A DNA stretch of 64,000 bases from NCBI GenBank assembly GCA_033961575.1, contig CM066732.1, positions 67,680,687-67,744,686 on the forward strand. Reading direction: 5' to 3'. Shown here one piece after another: positions 1 through 12,783 of this stretch (its first letter is position 1; every line of letters begins with the position of its first letter). The notes under the pieces were generated by a model. The model saw only the letters and a program-made list of their open reading frames with translations, was not told where the DNA came from and did no database searches. Origin of the DNA: Aselliscus stoliczkanus (Eukaryota; Chordata; Mammalia; Chiroptera; Hipposideridae). The translations under genes and the position numbers were made by a program.

Positions 1-14
1 GTTCTGCAGACTCA

Positions 15-18
<4 letters not shown>

Positions 19-88
<70 letters not shown>

Positions 89-155
89 CCTCTTTCTCTT
101 CCTCTATCTCCTTTTCTCTCTCTCTCTCCCTCTCTCCCCCTCTTTTTCTCTCCTT
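19..155. repeat. (TC)n microsatellite and pyrimidine-rich tract
   Basis: An almost perfect TC dinucleotide array runs to about position 84 and grades into a CT-rich tract with CCCT and CTTT interruptions. The reverse strand is open only because of this low complexity (Arg/Glu repeats), so no protein is called. Confidence 0.97.
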
Positions 156-1984
156 TCCAGGAGGAAACCCTTGCTCTTCTTTTCTGGGGGAAATCTCTCC
201 CTTCTTGTTTCTGGCTAATGCCTTGTCTTTGTATGACAATCCTCTTCTTTAAACCTCTTCTGTGGACATAAGGAAGTCCAAAGCTTGGGTTTTGAAAGTT
301 AATTGGAAGAGTATTGACTCCTTTTCTCTATTTTTCCTATTTATCTTGAGCAAAGAGCACAATCTGGTTGCTTAATTGAATTAAGGGAACAAAAAAAGGA
401 AAAATGCAGAGATAAAAAATAATTGCAGGTTAGTATTTCAAAATGTTATCCTAGCCAAATGGGAGGATTTTGGGGTATGTGTATGAGAAGAGCAGACAAA
501 TCACAATCAATTTAGTACATATTCATTGATCCATGTTCCCAGGGACTATTGGAAATATAGACTTCCTCTCTCCCCACCCTGGCCTTATATGGTTTTAATA
601 TTTTTCAAGTTAGGTGGTGTTGGGATACTTCATGTACTTAGTAAGTGAATGTAGAAGCTACTGCCTTTGAAAGCTGTGGAGCCAGACATGATTGATTGCA
701 GGTTGCAATCTGTGGGTCTTCTAGTTTGCAAATATGTGAAATGAGGAGGGGGAAAGGAACAGGACAGAGAATGGACACAGGGCAATGCCATTCCATCTGC
801 ATTCTGAAAGGATGCAAAGTTTAATCTCTTAATGTCAGGTAGCTACCGAGTCATGTCTTATATTTACAATCACTTTTTTGTAAGTGGCCTTTAGCCCCTC
901 ATTATTTCTCTTTCTCTGTATTTAACGTTTGTTTTCCCAGGTTTTTTTTTTCTTTTTCAATTTTGACCTTCTATTAAATCAAGTTTTCACATATTAGTTT
1001 TACTCGAAAGCTTTTAATTTAGCCCTTTCCCTGAGGACTAAGCTTTGATGTAGAGCTGGTCTCTTTGTGAAGTCGATTGCTCCCTCATACATCCGTTCTT
1101 TTTAGTTTCTACCTGGGTATGAAATGTGCCTGATGACCCACTGAGCCATATAAAGGATCTCTGAAAAGTAGAGAAGGTGTGCTGGCAGCTCCTGAAGTGA
1201 TCCCCAGATTGTGTCTAAAGCAATTCAAACCCTTCCCACCACACTGCCCATAGCTGATACACCCCCAGGAGGGCTGCCTCCTCAGTTGCTGGTGCTGGCA
1301 CCACTGTGGCTTAGGTTAATGGGATCTTGGTGAGGAGGTGTTGCTGTTTTCCAGAGTCTTTAATTCCTGCTGTATTCTGAAAGTGGGACGAGTTACCTAT
1401 TGATCAGTTGGCTCCAGGAGGGGGGCTTGCCAAAATGGCCCTCCTGGCGTTTCCAGCAGAGCTCTTTCTGTCTGCCTGTATGATGGCCAGACACATACCA
1501 ATCCCAGGGCACTTTTTAATTGGGATAGCTGTTCAAACAGTAAGCATGATTTCACCATTGTCATTTCCCCCCTAACCAGACTCTAGGCTTTTGCTCTGTA
1601 AGTAGGAGAAAGAACAGTTTATTTTTCAATATTGAATTCTCTTTTCTGTTTGAAAAGAGCCCATGGGATGTTTCAAAGAAGTTCAGGAAATGAAAATCGT
1701 TGACTCAATTATCTGTACTAGAGTAAATTAGCAAGTCATGAAAAACAAAGGTAGCTCTTCTCATCCCTGTTACTACAGAGTTAGCCTCACACCTACCTTC
1801 TCCTCTTATATAAAAGTTTGCTAAGTAAGCAGGTTCCATCTGATTCCCAAGCACTCAAGGATATTTTAACAGAAGGAGTCAATTAAAAGGGCTTTTTGAA
1901 AAGAAAGTAGTGTTTGGTCCTCTATTCATGCTTATCTCAGGACTGCCTCTGCCTATTATTGTAGAAGCAATTTCATGTAGGAGT
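156..1984. other. unassigned non-coding sequence
   Basis: About 1.8 kb of AT-rich sequence with stops in all frames. I see no splice-bounded ORF, RNA gene or repeat family that I can name. It could be intronic or intergenic. Confidence 0.55.
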
Positions 1985-2130
1985 TAGGAGTTTGAATTCT
2001 GGCAGCCTGATTTTCACTAACTGGGTCATCCTGAACAGGTTGTTATCTACAAAATGAAAAGAATAATAATGGATGAAACGAGGTATAACTTGTTAAGAGC
2101 ATGGAAAATGCCTGGCACTGTGACCACTGC
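1985..2130 (+). mobile_element. MIR SINE fragment
   Basis: Degenerate MIR in forward orientation. The order is right: a conserved core resembling 'gaattctggc...', then 'gtcatcctgaacaggtt', then 'tacaaaatgaaaagaataat', then 'atgcctggcactg'. MIR is an ancient tRNA-derived SINE mobilised by L2. No TSD is visible, as expected for its age. Confidence 0.7.
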
Positions 2131-2328
2131 TGCACACTAGCCTTTTCCCTAAGACGGACTCAGTCTGACAGCCTTTTCCTGATCTCACTCTTGTATCTCA
2201 GATCCAGATGTTAAATGGGAGAAATGTATTTTTATGATCTGTCTTACTGTTTCTTTGAATATTTATGCCTATTATTAATAATTATCACTTGTATAGAATC
2301 TATCATTTACAAAGAATTTTTACTATCT

Positions 2329-2756
2329 TTTTTTTTTAAGATTTTATTGAGGAATTGGGGAATGGGTACAGTGTTGGGGAATTGAGGAAGGGGAACAAAC
2401 AAATTGCTGTCCTTTTGTTCTTCAGTCTAGCTGTGAAGGACGTTGCTTCACTGGCCCATGTTGGTATCATCATTGCGCTCTTCCCTGGTGAGGCAGGTCA
2501 GTCACTGGCCTCTGGACAGCTGCTCACAGTAGCTCTTGGCTGCTCACGCTGGCTGCTGGCCACTCACTGTAGCTTATGACAGCCCACTGTAGCAGGGAAC
2601 TCACAGCAGTCCAGCTTCAGGTTGAGCTGTTGTTCACCATCTTAGCTGTAGAGGGCAGTGTCACTGGCCCTCATGTGTGGGATCCGAACTGGGGCCCTGC
2701 TGCTCAGAGCTGGTGTCCGAAGCCAGCTCTTAATCAATACGCCAGTCGGCTGGCCC
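2329..2756 (-). mobile_element. long tRNA-derived SINE, copy 1
   Basis: Reads on the minus strand from a tRNA-like head at 2756 (GGGCCAGCCGACTGGCG) through a body of about 330 bp to an AATAAA/TCTT-type 3' end and a short A tail at 2329-2338. It is bounded by a 10-bp TSD (TTTACTATCT at 2319-2328 and 2757-2766). The forward ORFs here are open only by chance. The head and B-box style suggest a bat-type SINE; the family name is not certain. Confidence 0.93.
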
Positions 2757-3773
2757 TTTACTATCTATAGAGTTTTGCCTCAAAACAATCCTATGATGTT
2801 AAGAGGTGGTATGAAGTGATGTTAGCAAGATGGTGGAATAGGAATTTTCTGTTGTCACCTCCCAACCAGAACATTGGTTTTGACAATCACCCATAGACAA
2901 TATGCGGGAATTTAAGAGTTCCAACATAGTTTAGGAGTGAAAAAACTCAAGAACAGATGCATTGAAGAGGGTAAGAAGAAATTTGCGTTTCACCAGAGTC
3001 ACCTCTCCCCCATGGTGACACAGCTCAGGGCCCAGGGAGATTCCCTTGCTCTGAGATTTCTCCCATGGGGGGAAAGTGAGAACATAGTGAGTAAGGACCT
3101 GGCTTCCCTGGCTGTGCAGGATGTTGCCAAAGAGGTCCATTTGTTCCTCACCCATCCCGGATACTGATGCCATGTGCATGCCTGACTGGCTGGGAGATGC
3201 TGGGAGCATAGAAGCTAGGGCTTGGAACTCCTCAAAACAATATGGACCCTATTAACTGCTTTATGGACTCTATCAGCAAGACCATCCATGAGCTGCTGGA
3301 GACATCCTGCCTGAAGATGCCCCTAACTCGCCTGCAGGCATGCCCAGTGCTCTGCATGCCTCACCGACATGTCCCTGTAGCCCACTCCTTATGTTTGCTT
3401 TCATGGGTGGTGAGTGCAATCCTTTGCAAACAACTGATGTGCATGTGCAGAAAGCCAGCCTGACTGTGCTAGACTGAGAGGAAGCACACAAACTTGAGCA
3501 TTTCAGGGCACCTCACCCTAGTGAAAGCAAACAGGTGGCTCTCAGAAGTTGGTCTGGTTTTGCAGGATTGAGAGAAGGCATACAATGTTAAGAATTCCCC
3601 CTCAAGAAAGAGCAAGAAGTGTTGGGTGGGTGCATCCATAAAAAAGGATGAGAAAGCCTCAGAATCCCTAGGCTGAAAATGATGGTTTTCTTCTCCTAGA
3701 ACCAGTCAGTATAGATGGAAGGAGGAGACTGCTTCTTCAGGTGTGAAGACAGTAATGCAAGACTTCAAGAAAC

Positions 3774-4725
3774 ATGGAAATCAAGAAACACGAACCACTA
3801 ATGGAACACAATAATTTTCCAGTAACCCCCCATCCCCCCATGGAGATCTACAAACTACCTGATAAAGAATTAAGAATAATTATTTTAATGAAGCTCAGCA
3901 AGCTACAAGAGAACACAGATAGACAACTCAACAAAATCAGGAAAGCAATACATGAACAAAATGAGAAGCCTGTCAAAGAGATAGAAATCATAAAAAAGAA
4001 CCAAACAGAAATTCTGGAGCTGAAGAATAAAATGAGTGAAATAAAAAATGTCTCAACAGTGAAATGAAACATGTCAACATCAGATTTGATTGAGCAGAAG
4101 AAAGAATCTGTGAACTCAAAAGCACTTCATTTGAAATTATCCAAAGGACAAAAAAGAAAAATAATGAAAAAAAAAAAGTGAAGAAAGGCTATATGCCATA
4201 TAGGACATCATCAAGAGAAATAATTTACAAACTATGAGAATTGCAAAAGTAGAGAAGAGGGAGAAAGGCAGAAAGCTTATTTAAAAAAAAATAGCTGAAA
4301 ATTTCCCAAACACAGGGAGAGATATAGACATGGTCTCCAACCCGATTCAACCCAAAGAGGTCTTTACTGAGACACATTATAATAAAACTGTCAAAAAATC
4401 AAGCACAAACAAAGGAGTTTGAAAGCAGCAAGAGAAAAGAAACTCATCACATATAAAGGAACCCTGATAAGGGTATCAGAGGATTTCCCAGTAGAAATCT
4501 TTCAGGCCAGCTGAGTGTGATGATATATTGAAAACACTGAAGGGAAAAAAAAAACTGTCAAAAAAAGAGATACTTTACTCTGTATTTTGAAGCTGTCCTT
4601 CAAAAACAAAGGAGAGATAAAGACTTTCTGAGACAAAAAAAAAAGCTAAGGGAGCTCAGCACCACTTTACCTGCCTTGCAAGAAATGCTAAAGGGAGCTC
4701 TTGAGGCTGAAATAAAAGAATGCTA
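3774..4725 (+). pseudogene. L1 ORF1 remnant (old L1)
   Basis: The first 97 codons (3774-4067) stay open. They contain the L1 ORF1 pattern PDKELRIIILMKLSKLQENT followed by a charged, heptad-like stretch (KPVKEIEIIKKNQTEILELK) typical of the ORF1p coiled coil. Downstream sequence is still recognisable as ORF1 (the RNA-binding and C-terminal parts, ending near 'aagaaatgctaaagggag' at 4679-4697) but has many stops and A-run expansions. ORF1p is the trimeric RNA chaperone of L1 particles in the cytoplasm. This copy cannot encode it. Confidence 0.75.
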
Positions 4726-4818
4726 ATTAGTAACATGAAAGTATAAAATTCACTGGCAAAGATAAATAGTCAAATTCAGAATAATATCTACTGGTGGTGT
4801 GTAAGTCACTTTATTATA

Positions 4819-5383
4819 CAAGGTCTGACATTTAAGTTCATGAACTTGTTGCAACAATATAAACCTTTTTTGATATGGGAGGGATTATTCATTATGAATT
4901 TGTACCAACTGGACAAACAGTTCACCAAGTTTACTATTTGGAAGTGCTGAAAAGGCTGCATGAAAAAATTAGGTGATCTGAGCTTTTTGCCAACAATTCA
5001 TGGCTCTTGCATCACGGCAATGTACCAGCTCTCATGGCACTGTCTGAGTAGGAGTTTTTAGCAAGTAAACAAATAACCGTATTGGAACACCCACCCTACT
5101 CACCTGATTTGGCCCCCAATGACTTCCATCTTATCCAGAGATAAAGGAAATATTGAAAGGAAGACATTTTGATGACATTCAGGACATCAAGGGTAATACG
5201 ACAACAGCTCTGATGGCCATTCCAGAAAAAGAGTTCCAAAATTGCTTTGAAGGGTAGACTAGGTGCTGGCATCAGCATAGCTTCATAAGGGGAGTACTAC
5301 GAAAGTGAATGTAGTGATAATCAGCAATGAGGTATGTAGCACTTTTTCTAGGATGAGTTCACAAACTTAATTGTCAGACCTCA
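4819..5383 (+). mobile_element. internally deleted mariner element, copy 1
   Basis: 565 bp flanked by TA dinucleotides (4817-4818 and 5384-5385). The ends are inverted repeats of the type GAGGTCTGACAATTAAGTTC. The interior holds two ends of a mariner transposase gene: an N-terminal piece and, in forward orientation, the DNA matching the C-terminal catalytic part (CACCCACCCTACTCACCTGA corresponds to the HPPYSPD motif). Stops interrupt the frame. It sits inside the old L1. It shares its structure and length with the copy at 6064-6634 in the opposite orientation. Confidence 0.9.
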
Positions 5384-5630
5384 TAAAGGTTAAAAGACAA
5401 AAATATGAAAATAATTAAACTCTAATAATTTGTTAATGAATACACAACTTAAAAAATGTAATTTGTGACACCAAAACATACAGTGTGTTGGGGAAGTAAA
5501 AGAATGGGGTTTTTGTGTGTGATTGAAATTAAATTTTTTATCAGCTTAAAATTGAATGTTATAACTGTAAAATGTTTTAGGTAACCCTCATGGAAATCAC
5601 AGAACAAAAACCTATAGAAGATAAAGAGAA

Positions 5631-6061
5631 ATGAATCAAAGCATACCACTATGGAAAATCACTAAATTACCAAGAAAGATATCAAGAGTTGAAACAAGAA
5701 GCAAAGGAACTATAAACCAGCCAGAAAACAATAACATGGCAATATTAAGTCTTTACCTAACAATAATTACTTTAAATGAAAATGAATTAAATTCTTTAAT
5801 CAAAATACATAGAGTAGCTGAATAGATAATAACTGTGTACCGATTATAAGAGACTCACTTCAATTATAAGGCCATAGACACGAGCAGTGTTAAGGGATAG
5901 AAAAAGATATCCCATGCAAAAGGAAACTAAAAGAGAGCAATGATAGCTGTACATATATCAGGCAAAATAGACTGAGTTGGAAACAGAAACAAGAGAAAAA
6001 GAACACTATGTAATGATAAAGGGATCAACTCATCAAGAGGATATAAGCAATTGTAAATATA
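5631..6061 (+). pseudogene. L1 ORF2 5' remnant (endonuclease N-terminus, old L1)
   Basis: The translation starting around 5734 matches the beginning of L1 ORF2p: a hydrophobic strand followed by TLNENELNSLIKIHRVAE, equivalent to the TLNVNGLNxPIKRHRVAE of the L1 endonuclease. The catalytic-site Asn-Val-Asn region is degraded. A stop follows at about 5823. Later segments ('gagactcac', 'agaggatataagcaattgtaa') match the endonuclease up to the region encoding NIYAPN, where mariner copy 2 begins. Confidence 0.75.
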
Positions 6062-6063
6062 TA

Positions 6064-6634
6064 TGAGGTCAGACAATTAAGTTCGCAAACTCATCCTAGA
6101 AAAAGTGCTACATACCTCATTGCTGAATATCACTATGGTCACCTTTGAAGTACTCACCTTGGGAAGCTATGCACTGATCCCAGTACCTAGTCCACCCTTC
6201 AAAGCAATTTTGGAACTCTTTTTCTGAAATGGCCATCAGAGCTGTTGTCGTATTACCCTTGAAGTCCTGAATGTCATCAAAATGTCTTCCTTTCAATATT
6301 TCCTTTATCTTTGGGTAAAGATGGAAGTCATTGGGGGCCAGATCAGGTGAGTAGGGAGGGTGTTCCAATACAGTTATTTGTTTACTGTCTAAAAACTTCC
6401 TCCCAGACAGAGCCGTGTGAGCTGGTGCATTGTTGTGATGCAAGAGCCATGAATTGTTGGCAAAAAGCTCAGATCACCTAACTTTTTCATGAAGCCTTTT
6501 CAGCACTTCCAAATAGTAAACTTGGTGAACTGTTTGTCCAGTTGGTACAAATTCATAATGAATAAACGCTCTCAGATCAAAAAGGGTTAGTAATGTTGTT
6601 GCAACAAGTTTGCAAACTTAATTGTCTGACCTCT
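6064..6634 (-). mobile_element. internally deleted mariner element, copy 2 (inverted)
   Basis: 571 bp between TA dinucleotides (6062-6063 and 6635-6636), with terminal inverted repeats TGAGGTCAGACAATTAAG and CTTAATTGTCTGACCTC. It is the reverse-orientation partner of the copy at 4819-5383 and carries the same internal deletion, so both derive from one non-autonomous subfamily. L1 sequence on its left is from the ORF2 endonuclease; on its right it is from the ORF2 C-terminus. Confidence 0.92.
6117..6443 (-). pseudogene. mariner transposase C-terminal fragment
   Basis: A 108-codon open stretch on the minus strand. It carries the two conserved blocks of a D34D mariner catalytic domain: HHNNAPAHTA near residues 2-11 and HPPYSPDLAPNDFHL near residues 28-42. 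In active mariner transposases the first block reads H-D-N; here the aspartate is an asparagine, so one metal ligand is lost. The N-terminal DNA-binding domain and the first catalytic Asp are absent because of the internal deletion. It is non-functional and, at most, a fossil. Confidence 0.9.
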
Positions 6635-6659
6635 TACAAGTAAACAGAAAAAAACCCAG

Positions 6660-7437
6660 ATTAAGTAATAGACGAATGACCTGAATAGATCTTTTTCAAA
6701 AGAAAGTACACTTAGCCAACAGATATATGACAAAGTGCTCAAAATCACCAGTCATCAGGGAAGTACAAATCAAAACCACAGTGAGATATCTCTTCACACA
6801 TATTAAAATGGCTATTATCGAAATACAAGAGAAAACAAGTTGCAAGGATATGGAGAAAAGGGAACTCATAAATCTTTGGTGGGAATGTAAATTGGTACAG
6901 CCATTAACAATAACAATATGGAGATTTTCCCCCAAAATAAAAATAGAACTACTATATAAGCCAGCAACCCCACTGTTGGGATACCTGAAGCAAACAAAAT
7001 CAGTATGTTGAAGAGCTATATACGCTCCCATATTCATTACAGCTTTATTCACTGTAGCAAAGATATGGAAATAACTTAAGTGTCTGTCTATGGATGGGTA
7101 AAGGAAATGTGATATGTATATATTTCAGCCATAAAAATAGAAGAAAATCTTGCCATTTGCAACAACATGGATAAAGCTCGGTGATGTTATTCTTAGTGAA
7201 ATAAGTCAGATAGAGAAACACAAATACGGTGTGATCTCACTTATGTGTGGAATTCCCACCCCCAAAAGTTCTAAGTCATAGAAACAGAGTAGAATGATGG
7301 TTGCTGTGGGCTGGGGCATGAGAGAAATGGGGAGATATAGGGCAAAGAATGCAGACTTTCAGTTATAAGATGAAAAACTTTTGGGGATCTAATGTATGGT
7401 ATGGTGACTATAGTTAATAATACTGTATTATATTCGT
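6660..7437 (+). pseudogene. L1 ORF2 C-terminal remnant and 3'UTR start (old L1)
   Basis: Forward frame 6727-7011 reads IREVQIKTTVRYLFTHIKMA, then WWECKLVQPL, then KPATPLLGYL. These are hallmark segments of the L1 ORF2p C-terminal region, including the area of the Cys-rich motif. It continues past a stop into 'attcactgtagcaaagatat', the 'ttcattacagctttattcac' block and the end of ORF2, then a G-rich 3'UTR ('gaatgatggttgctgtgggc'). It is degraded. Confidence 0.8.
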
Positions 7438-7440
7438 ATA

Positions 7441-8065
7441 CAGTTAGCACCATGTAACAAAGTTTCAGTCAACAACAGACTGCATACACGACAGTGATCC
7501 CATGAGATTATAATAGAGCTGAAAAATTCCTGTTGCCTAATGATGTAGTCTTTGTAGAACAACACAATACTCATGTTTGTGGTGATGCTGCTGTAAACAA
7601 AGCTGCGCTGCCAGTGGTAAAAGTATAGCACATACAATTATGCACAGTATATAATGCTTGATAATAAATGATGATGTTACTGGTTTATATATTTACTGTG
7701 CTGTGTAGTTTTAATCATGTTTAGACCGTACTCTTCTACTTATTAAAGAAAGGGTTGCTGTAAAACAGTAAACCATGCTACTCCAATAGCAGTCTTGTGT
7801 TTACCTACCACTTCTCTGGTTTTCCCACTTCTCTTGATAGCATCATTTTCCTTTGTGCTTGATTTAATCTTCTATCATTTTATACAGGAACATGTGGTAC
7901 AATTTTTAGCCTAGGAGCAATAGCCTATACCACCTAGCCTAGGTGTGGAGTAGGCTATTCTGTCTAGGTGTGTGTAAGTCCACTCTATGATGTTCACACA
8001 ACAACGAAATCGCCTAATGACACATTTCTCAGCAAGTATCCCCATCATTAAGTGGTTCATGATTG
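7441..8065 (-). mobile_element. Tigger-like DNA transposon, non-autonomous, copy 1
   Basis: Ends are CAGTTAGCACCATG... and ...GTGGTTCATGATTG, inverted versions of one terminal repeat, flanked by TA on the left and CA (decayed TA) on the right. L1 3'UTR sequence resumes seamlessly on both sides. Segments such as 'cctaggagcaatagcctat' and 'aacgaaatcgcctaatgaca' are shared, in the opposite orientation, with the element at 39741-41070. TA target and CAG ends fit the Tc1/mariner-pogo (Tigger) group; the exact subfamily is unsure. Confidence 0.7.
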
Positions 8066-8250
8066 CATTTGAAACTTGCCAAAGATCTTGAGTTTTCTCA
8101 GAACAGCAAAAAAATGGCAACTGTGTGAGGTGATAGATGTGTTCATTAACTTAATTGTGGTAATCATTTCACAATTTATATCTATATGAAAACTTTTTAT
8201 TGTACACTTTCAATATATACAATTTTACTTGTAAATTACACCTCAGTATA

Positions 8251-8885
8251 GCTAGGAGGGTAATAATTGGTAGGAGATATTTGCATAAGATGTCATATTC
8301 TGAGTCTTTTTGATAAAATGACATAATGTTAAATGAGATAGAAATTGGACAATGTCAAAAAGACAAGGCTCAGGTGAAAAAAAAAAAGATGGATATTTTT
8401 ACCAGAACAGCAAAAACGCAGTGTTGGGTTAACATCATACATAGAGATGCTGGGCTCTAGACTCAGAAACAGGCCAATAGCAATAGGGCCTTAGCTTCTG
8501 CAGAGAATATGGTCTTACATGTTTTCATGTGAGATGGAAGAGTAATCCAGGCTCATGGATTAAAACTAGAGGCTGGGATAGAGCATCCTGTTCATGGAAA
8601 GTGACCGAAAAACCCAAATGGCCACAACTGCTGCATGGAGCTGTCTTGTAACATGCCTGGCGCCTAAGGAGAAAACACTCCGAGTTCCATACTTACAGCC
8701 TGAATGTAACCAAGGTGCCTTCAGCTTTTCCAGCTGTGTGGGCAACATTCCCACATGGCAATATGGAAAACCTGGTGGGGACCATGGGACAAGCGGGTGG
8801 TGCAGTGGTGAGGAAGCATTGGGTGCACAACCACCTGAAAAGAAGGAGTAAGTTTCCATTGGATTTAACAACAAGGGGACTAGTT
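8251..8885. other. unassigned non-coding sequence
   Basis: AT-rich, then GC-moderate sequence. Overlapping frames around 8566-9017 are open on both strands, but no start context, domain or splice pattern supports a gene, and the frames run into the neighbouring SINE. Confidence 0.5.
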
Positions 8886-9000
8886 TCTTTTGTTTTTGTT
8901 TTTGTTTTTAAATTTTCACTGGCCCTCATATGTGGGACCCAAACCGGGGCCGTTGACTTCCCAAGCCAGTGCCCGACCACTGTGCCACTCAGCCAGCCCA
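8886..9000 (-). mobile_element. short tRNA-derived SINE, copy 1
   Basis: Minus-strand copy: head at 9000 (TGGGCTGGCTGAGTGGCACAG), a B-box-like GGTTTGGGTCCC, a stub body ending in GGGCCAGTGAAAA and a T/A-rich tail made of GTTTTT units at 8888-8910. The flanking repeat AACAAGGGRACT(AG)TT at about 8870-8885 and 9001-9015 is a plausible TSD. Confidence 0.85.
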
Positions 9001-9219
9001 AACAAGGGAACTGTTGATGAGCTTAACCTTATATAGTTGTTTCATGGAATGGTGGATCCAAGTACCAGAATAGAATGGGTAGGGTATGGAGGGTGAAATG
9101 AGAGATTATACATAGTGAGTGTAGCTCTCTCTCTCTCTTTTTTTCAAGAACCATAGGCTGTGCCTCTCCTATGGAGAACCAGGTAGAGGGAACATTAAAG
9201 GGACTTTATCATGCCTACT

Positions 9220-10639
<1,420 letters not shown>

Positions 10640-11169
10640 GGTAGCCTCTTCACAAGATGTCCCCAATAATCCCTGTGTCCTGATATTCACAGCTTGTGTA
10701 GTTAGTCCTCTCCCACCTTGAAGAAGGCTAATCTGTGTAACTAATAAGATAATGTGGAAATGACAGTGTGTCAGCTTGGAGGCAAGGTCATGAAAAATGT
10801 ATCTTGACCTCTGTCATATTACTTGCTTTGGGGGGAAAGCCAGTTACTCAAGCCAGTTGAATAGGAGTTCTCAAGCATCCCAGTAGAGAGGCCCATGCAG
10901 CAGGGAACTGAATGCTCCTACCAAGAAGCAGGACTAACTTGTCAGGTGTGTGAGTGAGCCACCTAAGACTGAATCATCCAGCCCCAGTTGAGCCTTCACA
11001 CGACTCTGACCCCAGACAACATCTGGACTACCATCTTAGGAAAGACCCTGCTCCAGAACCACCCACTAAAATGAATTATTGACCCACAGAAACTATGTGA
11101 GACACTGAATGTTTATTGACTTAAGCTGCTAAATTTGGGGGTAATTTGTTATATAGTAATAGATAACAA
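10640..11169 (+). mobile_element. solo LTR of MLT1 type (ERVL-MaLR)
   Basis: Matches the MLT1 pattern in forward order: 'cttcacaagatgtccccaat', 'gcaaggtcatgaaaaatgta', 'gagaggcccatgcagcaggg', 'gtgagtgagccacctaagac', 'catccagccccagttgagcc', 'gctgctaaatttgggggtaa' and the end 'tttgttatatagtaatagat'. MaLRs are old non-infectious LTR retrotransposons. No internal region follows, so this is a solo LTR left by recombination. The left boundary is approximate. Confidence 0.85.
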
Positions 11170-12696
11170 ATATTATATAACATCAGTAAACTTTCTGTTT
11201 CCTCTTGGGTTTTCCAATTAAATTGTTACTGTTGTGGACACTGCCAGAATTTTTTAAACCCAAACTGTTGACACCCCCAGGAGCAAGTGAGGGGTTTGTT
11301 CAGAGGGAGTCCCTGTTCTTGTTCCAGGGCCAAAGCACAGATAGAGGAGGAATATATAAAATGAAACCAACCGACATATAAACAAAGATTATCTAAAAGC
11401 TCTTTTCCTGTTATGGAGCCTATGATATTAGGGAGGTGTGTGTTTGATGTTCTGGCTTTCAAATTGTAACTTCTAGTTCATCTTCTTGAGAAACAATGTT
11501 ACCTCCTATCTTTCAAGTGTGTGAGGTAACACAAATAATATTAATTTTTGGAGATTAAGTACTAAAATACTAGCACAGGATTCTATTTTCTATTTTTAAT
11601 GTTGTCATTTCGTAAGAAGCATTCTGACCCCAAATTATGTTTTGGAGCACCACCACTTGTTTTCAAGTTGATTACCTTTAAGTGGATATCAGCTTTAGTT
11701 TTAGGAATCCTGGCTGTTTAAGAAACACAGTGCATATCGCTCTATACTTAGTGATTCCTTTTCCTGGTGGTACTGCCCCCTATATATCAATAGAGTATTA
11801 CAATACTATAAACGAAGAAGTCTTTTTGGCCTGCCACATTCAGGTCCGAGAATCGGCATCTCTATGAGTCGGAATGAGCTTGATTATTTGGTAGTAACAC
11901 ACAATGTTCCAAATTTCAGCACCTTAAGCAGGCGGGGGAAGCTGCTCTGTTATTCATGCTGCATGTCTGTTTGTCTGTTGTGGATTGGCTGTAGCTCTGT
12001 TCCATGTCATCTTCACTCCAGAATCCAGGCTAATGGAAAAGCTTTTTCACTTGAAAATTGCCAATTGTTGTGGAAGCAAGAAATGATAGAATGGCAAAGC
12101 ATGCATTCCTCTGAAAGCTTCCACTTGAAATGATGGATGTGCCTTTCCACATTTCATTGGTCAAAGCAAGTCATATGCTTCTCCTGCATTCAACAGGGTG
12201 AGGATGTTTAATCACTCCAGAGGAAAGGCAGTACATTTTTGTGAATAGTTATGCAATCTACCACAGCATCAAAACTGTTACATTTTTCAAAAGTGATCTT
12301 GGGAAGAATATTTTAAAGCTGAGAGTCAGGCATTTTACTCACGGAAAGTTATATCAAAACAATGGTAGGAAAGAAACTCCTGCTCTGAGAAATATATTTG
12401 TACTCTTTTGTAAAGCAATTTCCCTCAAATATGGCTATGGGAGCACAGCCATTCCTTACTGCTTGTCTAGGTCTGCTTCTCTCAAAGACTCGCGTTGCCC
12501 TGGTGTCAGAGTTAACCTCCCTGCCTCGCTCTCTGAGCACTGCAGGGCAGCAGTGCCAATATGTCTCTGCCAGTAAGTCCACTGGGTCTTGTTGGTCTCT
12601 GTCCCTGTGTTCTGACCCAGCTCTCACCATGAGCAATGAAGATAAATAACACTGGTTTAATATAAAATAGCCTATTTGTCATGCAGTGTTTTCTTT
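11170..12696. other. unassigned non-coding sequence
   Basis: About 1.5 kb. Several 60-110-codon frames occur (for example 12241-12576 and 12398-12649, overlapping on the same strand, with a further frame on the opposite strand), which argues for chance. I recognise no domain, exon or repeat. Confidence 0.5.
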
Positions 12697-12708
12697 CTTT
12701 CAGGAATT

Positions 12709-12779
<71 letters not shown>

Positions 12780-12783
12780 CTCT
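12697..12783. repeat. (TTTC)n microsatellite
   Basis: About 20 TTTC units with a TCTC end. The Phe-Leu-Ser ORF across it is an artefact of the repeat. Confidence 0.98.

Larger units (their letters stand above)
2815..8250 (+). mobile_element. old L1 retrotransposon, plus strand, fragmented by nested insertions
   Basis: Reading forward: an L1 5' start containing CAAGATGG (2826-2833), a 5'UTR, an ORF1 remnant (about 3774-4725), an inter-ORF region, an ORF2 start (about 5734), an ORF2 C-terminal remnant (about 6660-7250) and a 3'UTR that resumes at 8066-8250. It is interrupted by mariner copies at 4819-5383 and 6064-6634 and a Tigger-like element at 7441-8065. Most of ORF2 (about 3 kb between the endonuclease N-terminal part and the C-terminal region) is missing. 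The style resembles older L1M families. Confidence 0.85.

Noticed and set aside
12..239. 75-codon minus frame rich in Arg/Glu
   Set aside because: It is the translation of the TC microsatellite; no non-repetitive coding part.
4819..6634. Composite transposon formed by two mariners
   Set aside because: The enclosed DNA is ordinary L1 continuing outside both copies; each mariner has its own TA duplication.
8566..9017. Small gene from overlapping 85-102-codon frames
   Set aside because: Frames overlap on both strands, cross into a SINE and show no domain.
11864..12649. Exons from several 80-110-codon frames
   Set aside because: Frames conflict in phase and strand; no splice-site pairs or recognisable protein.
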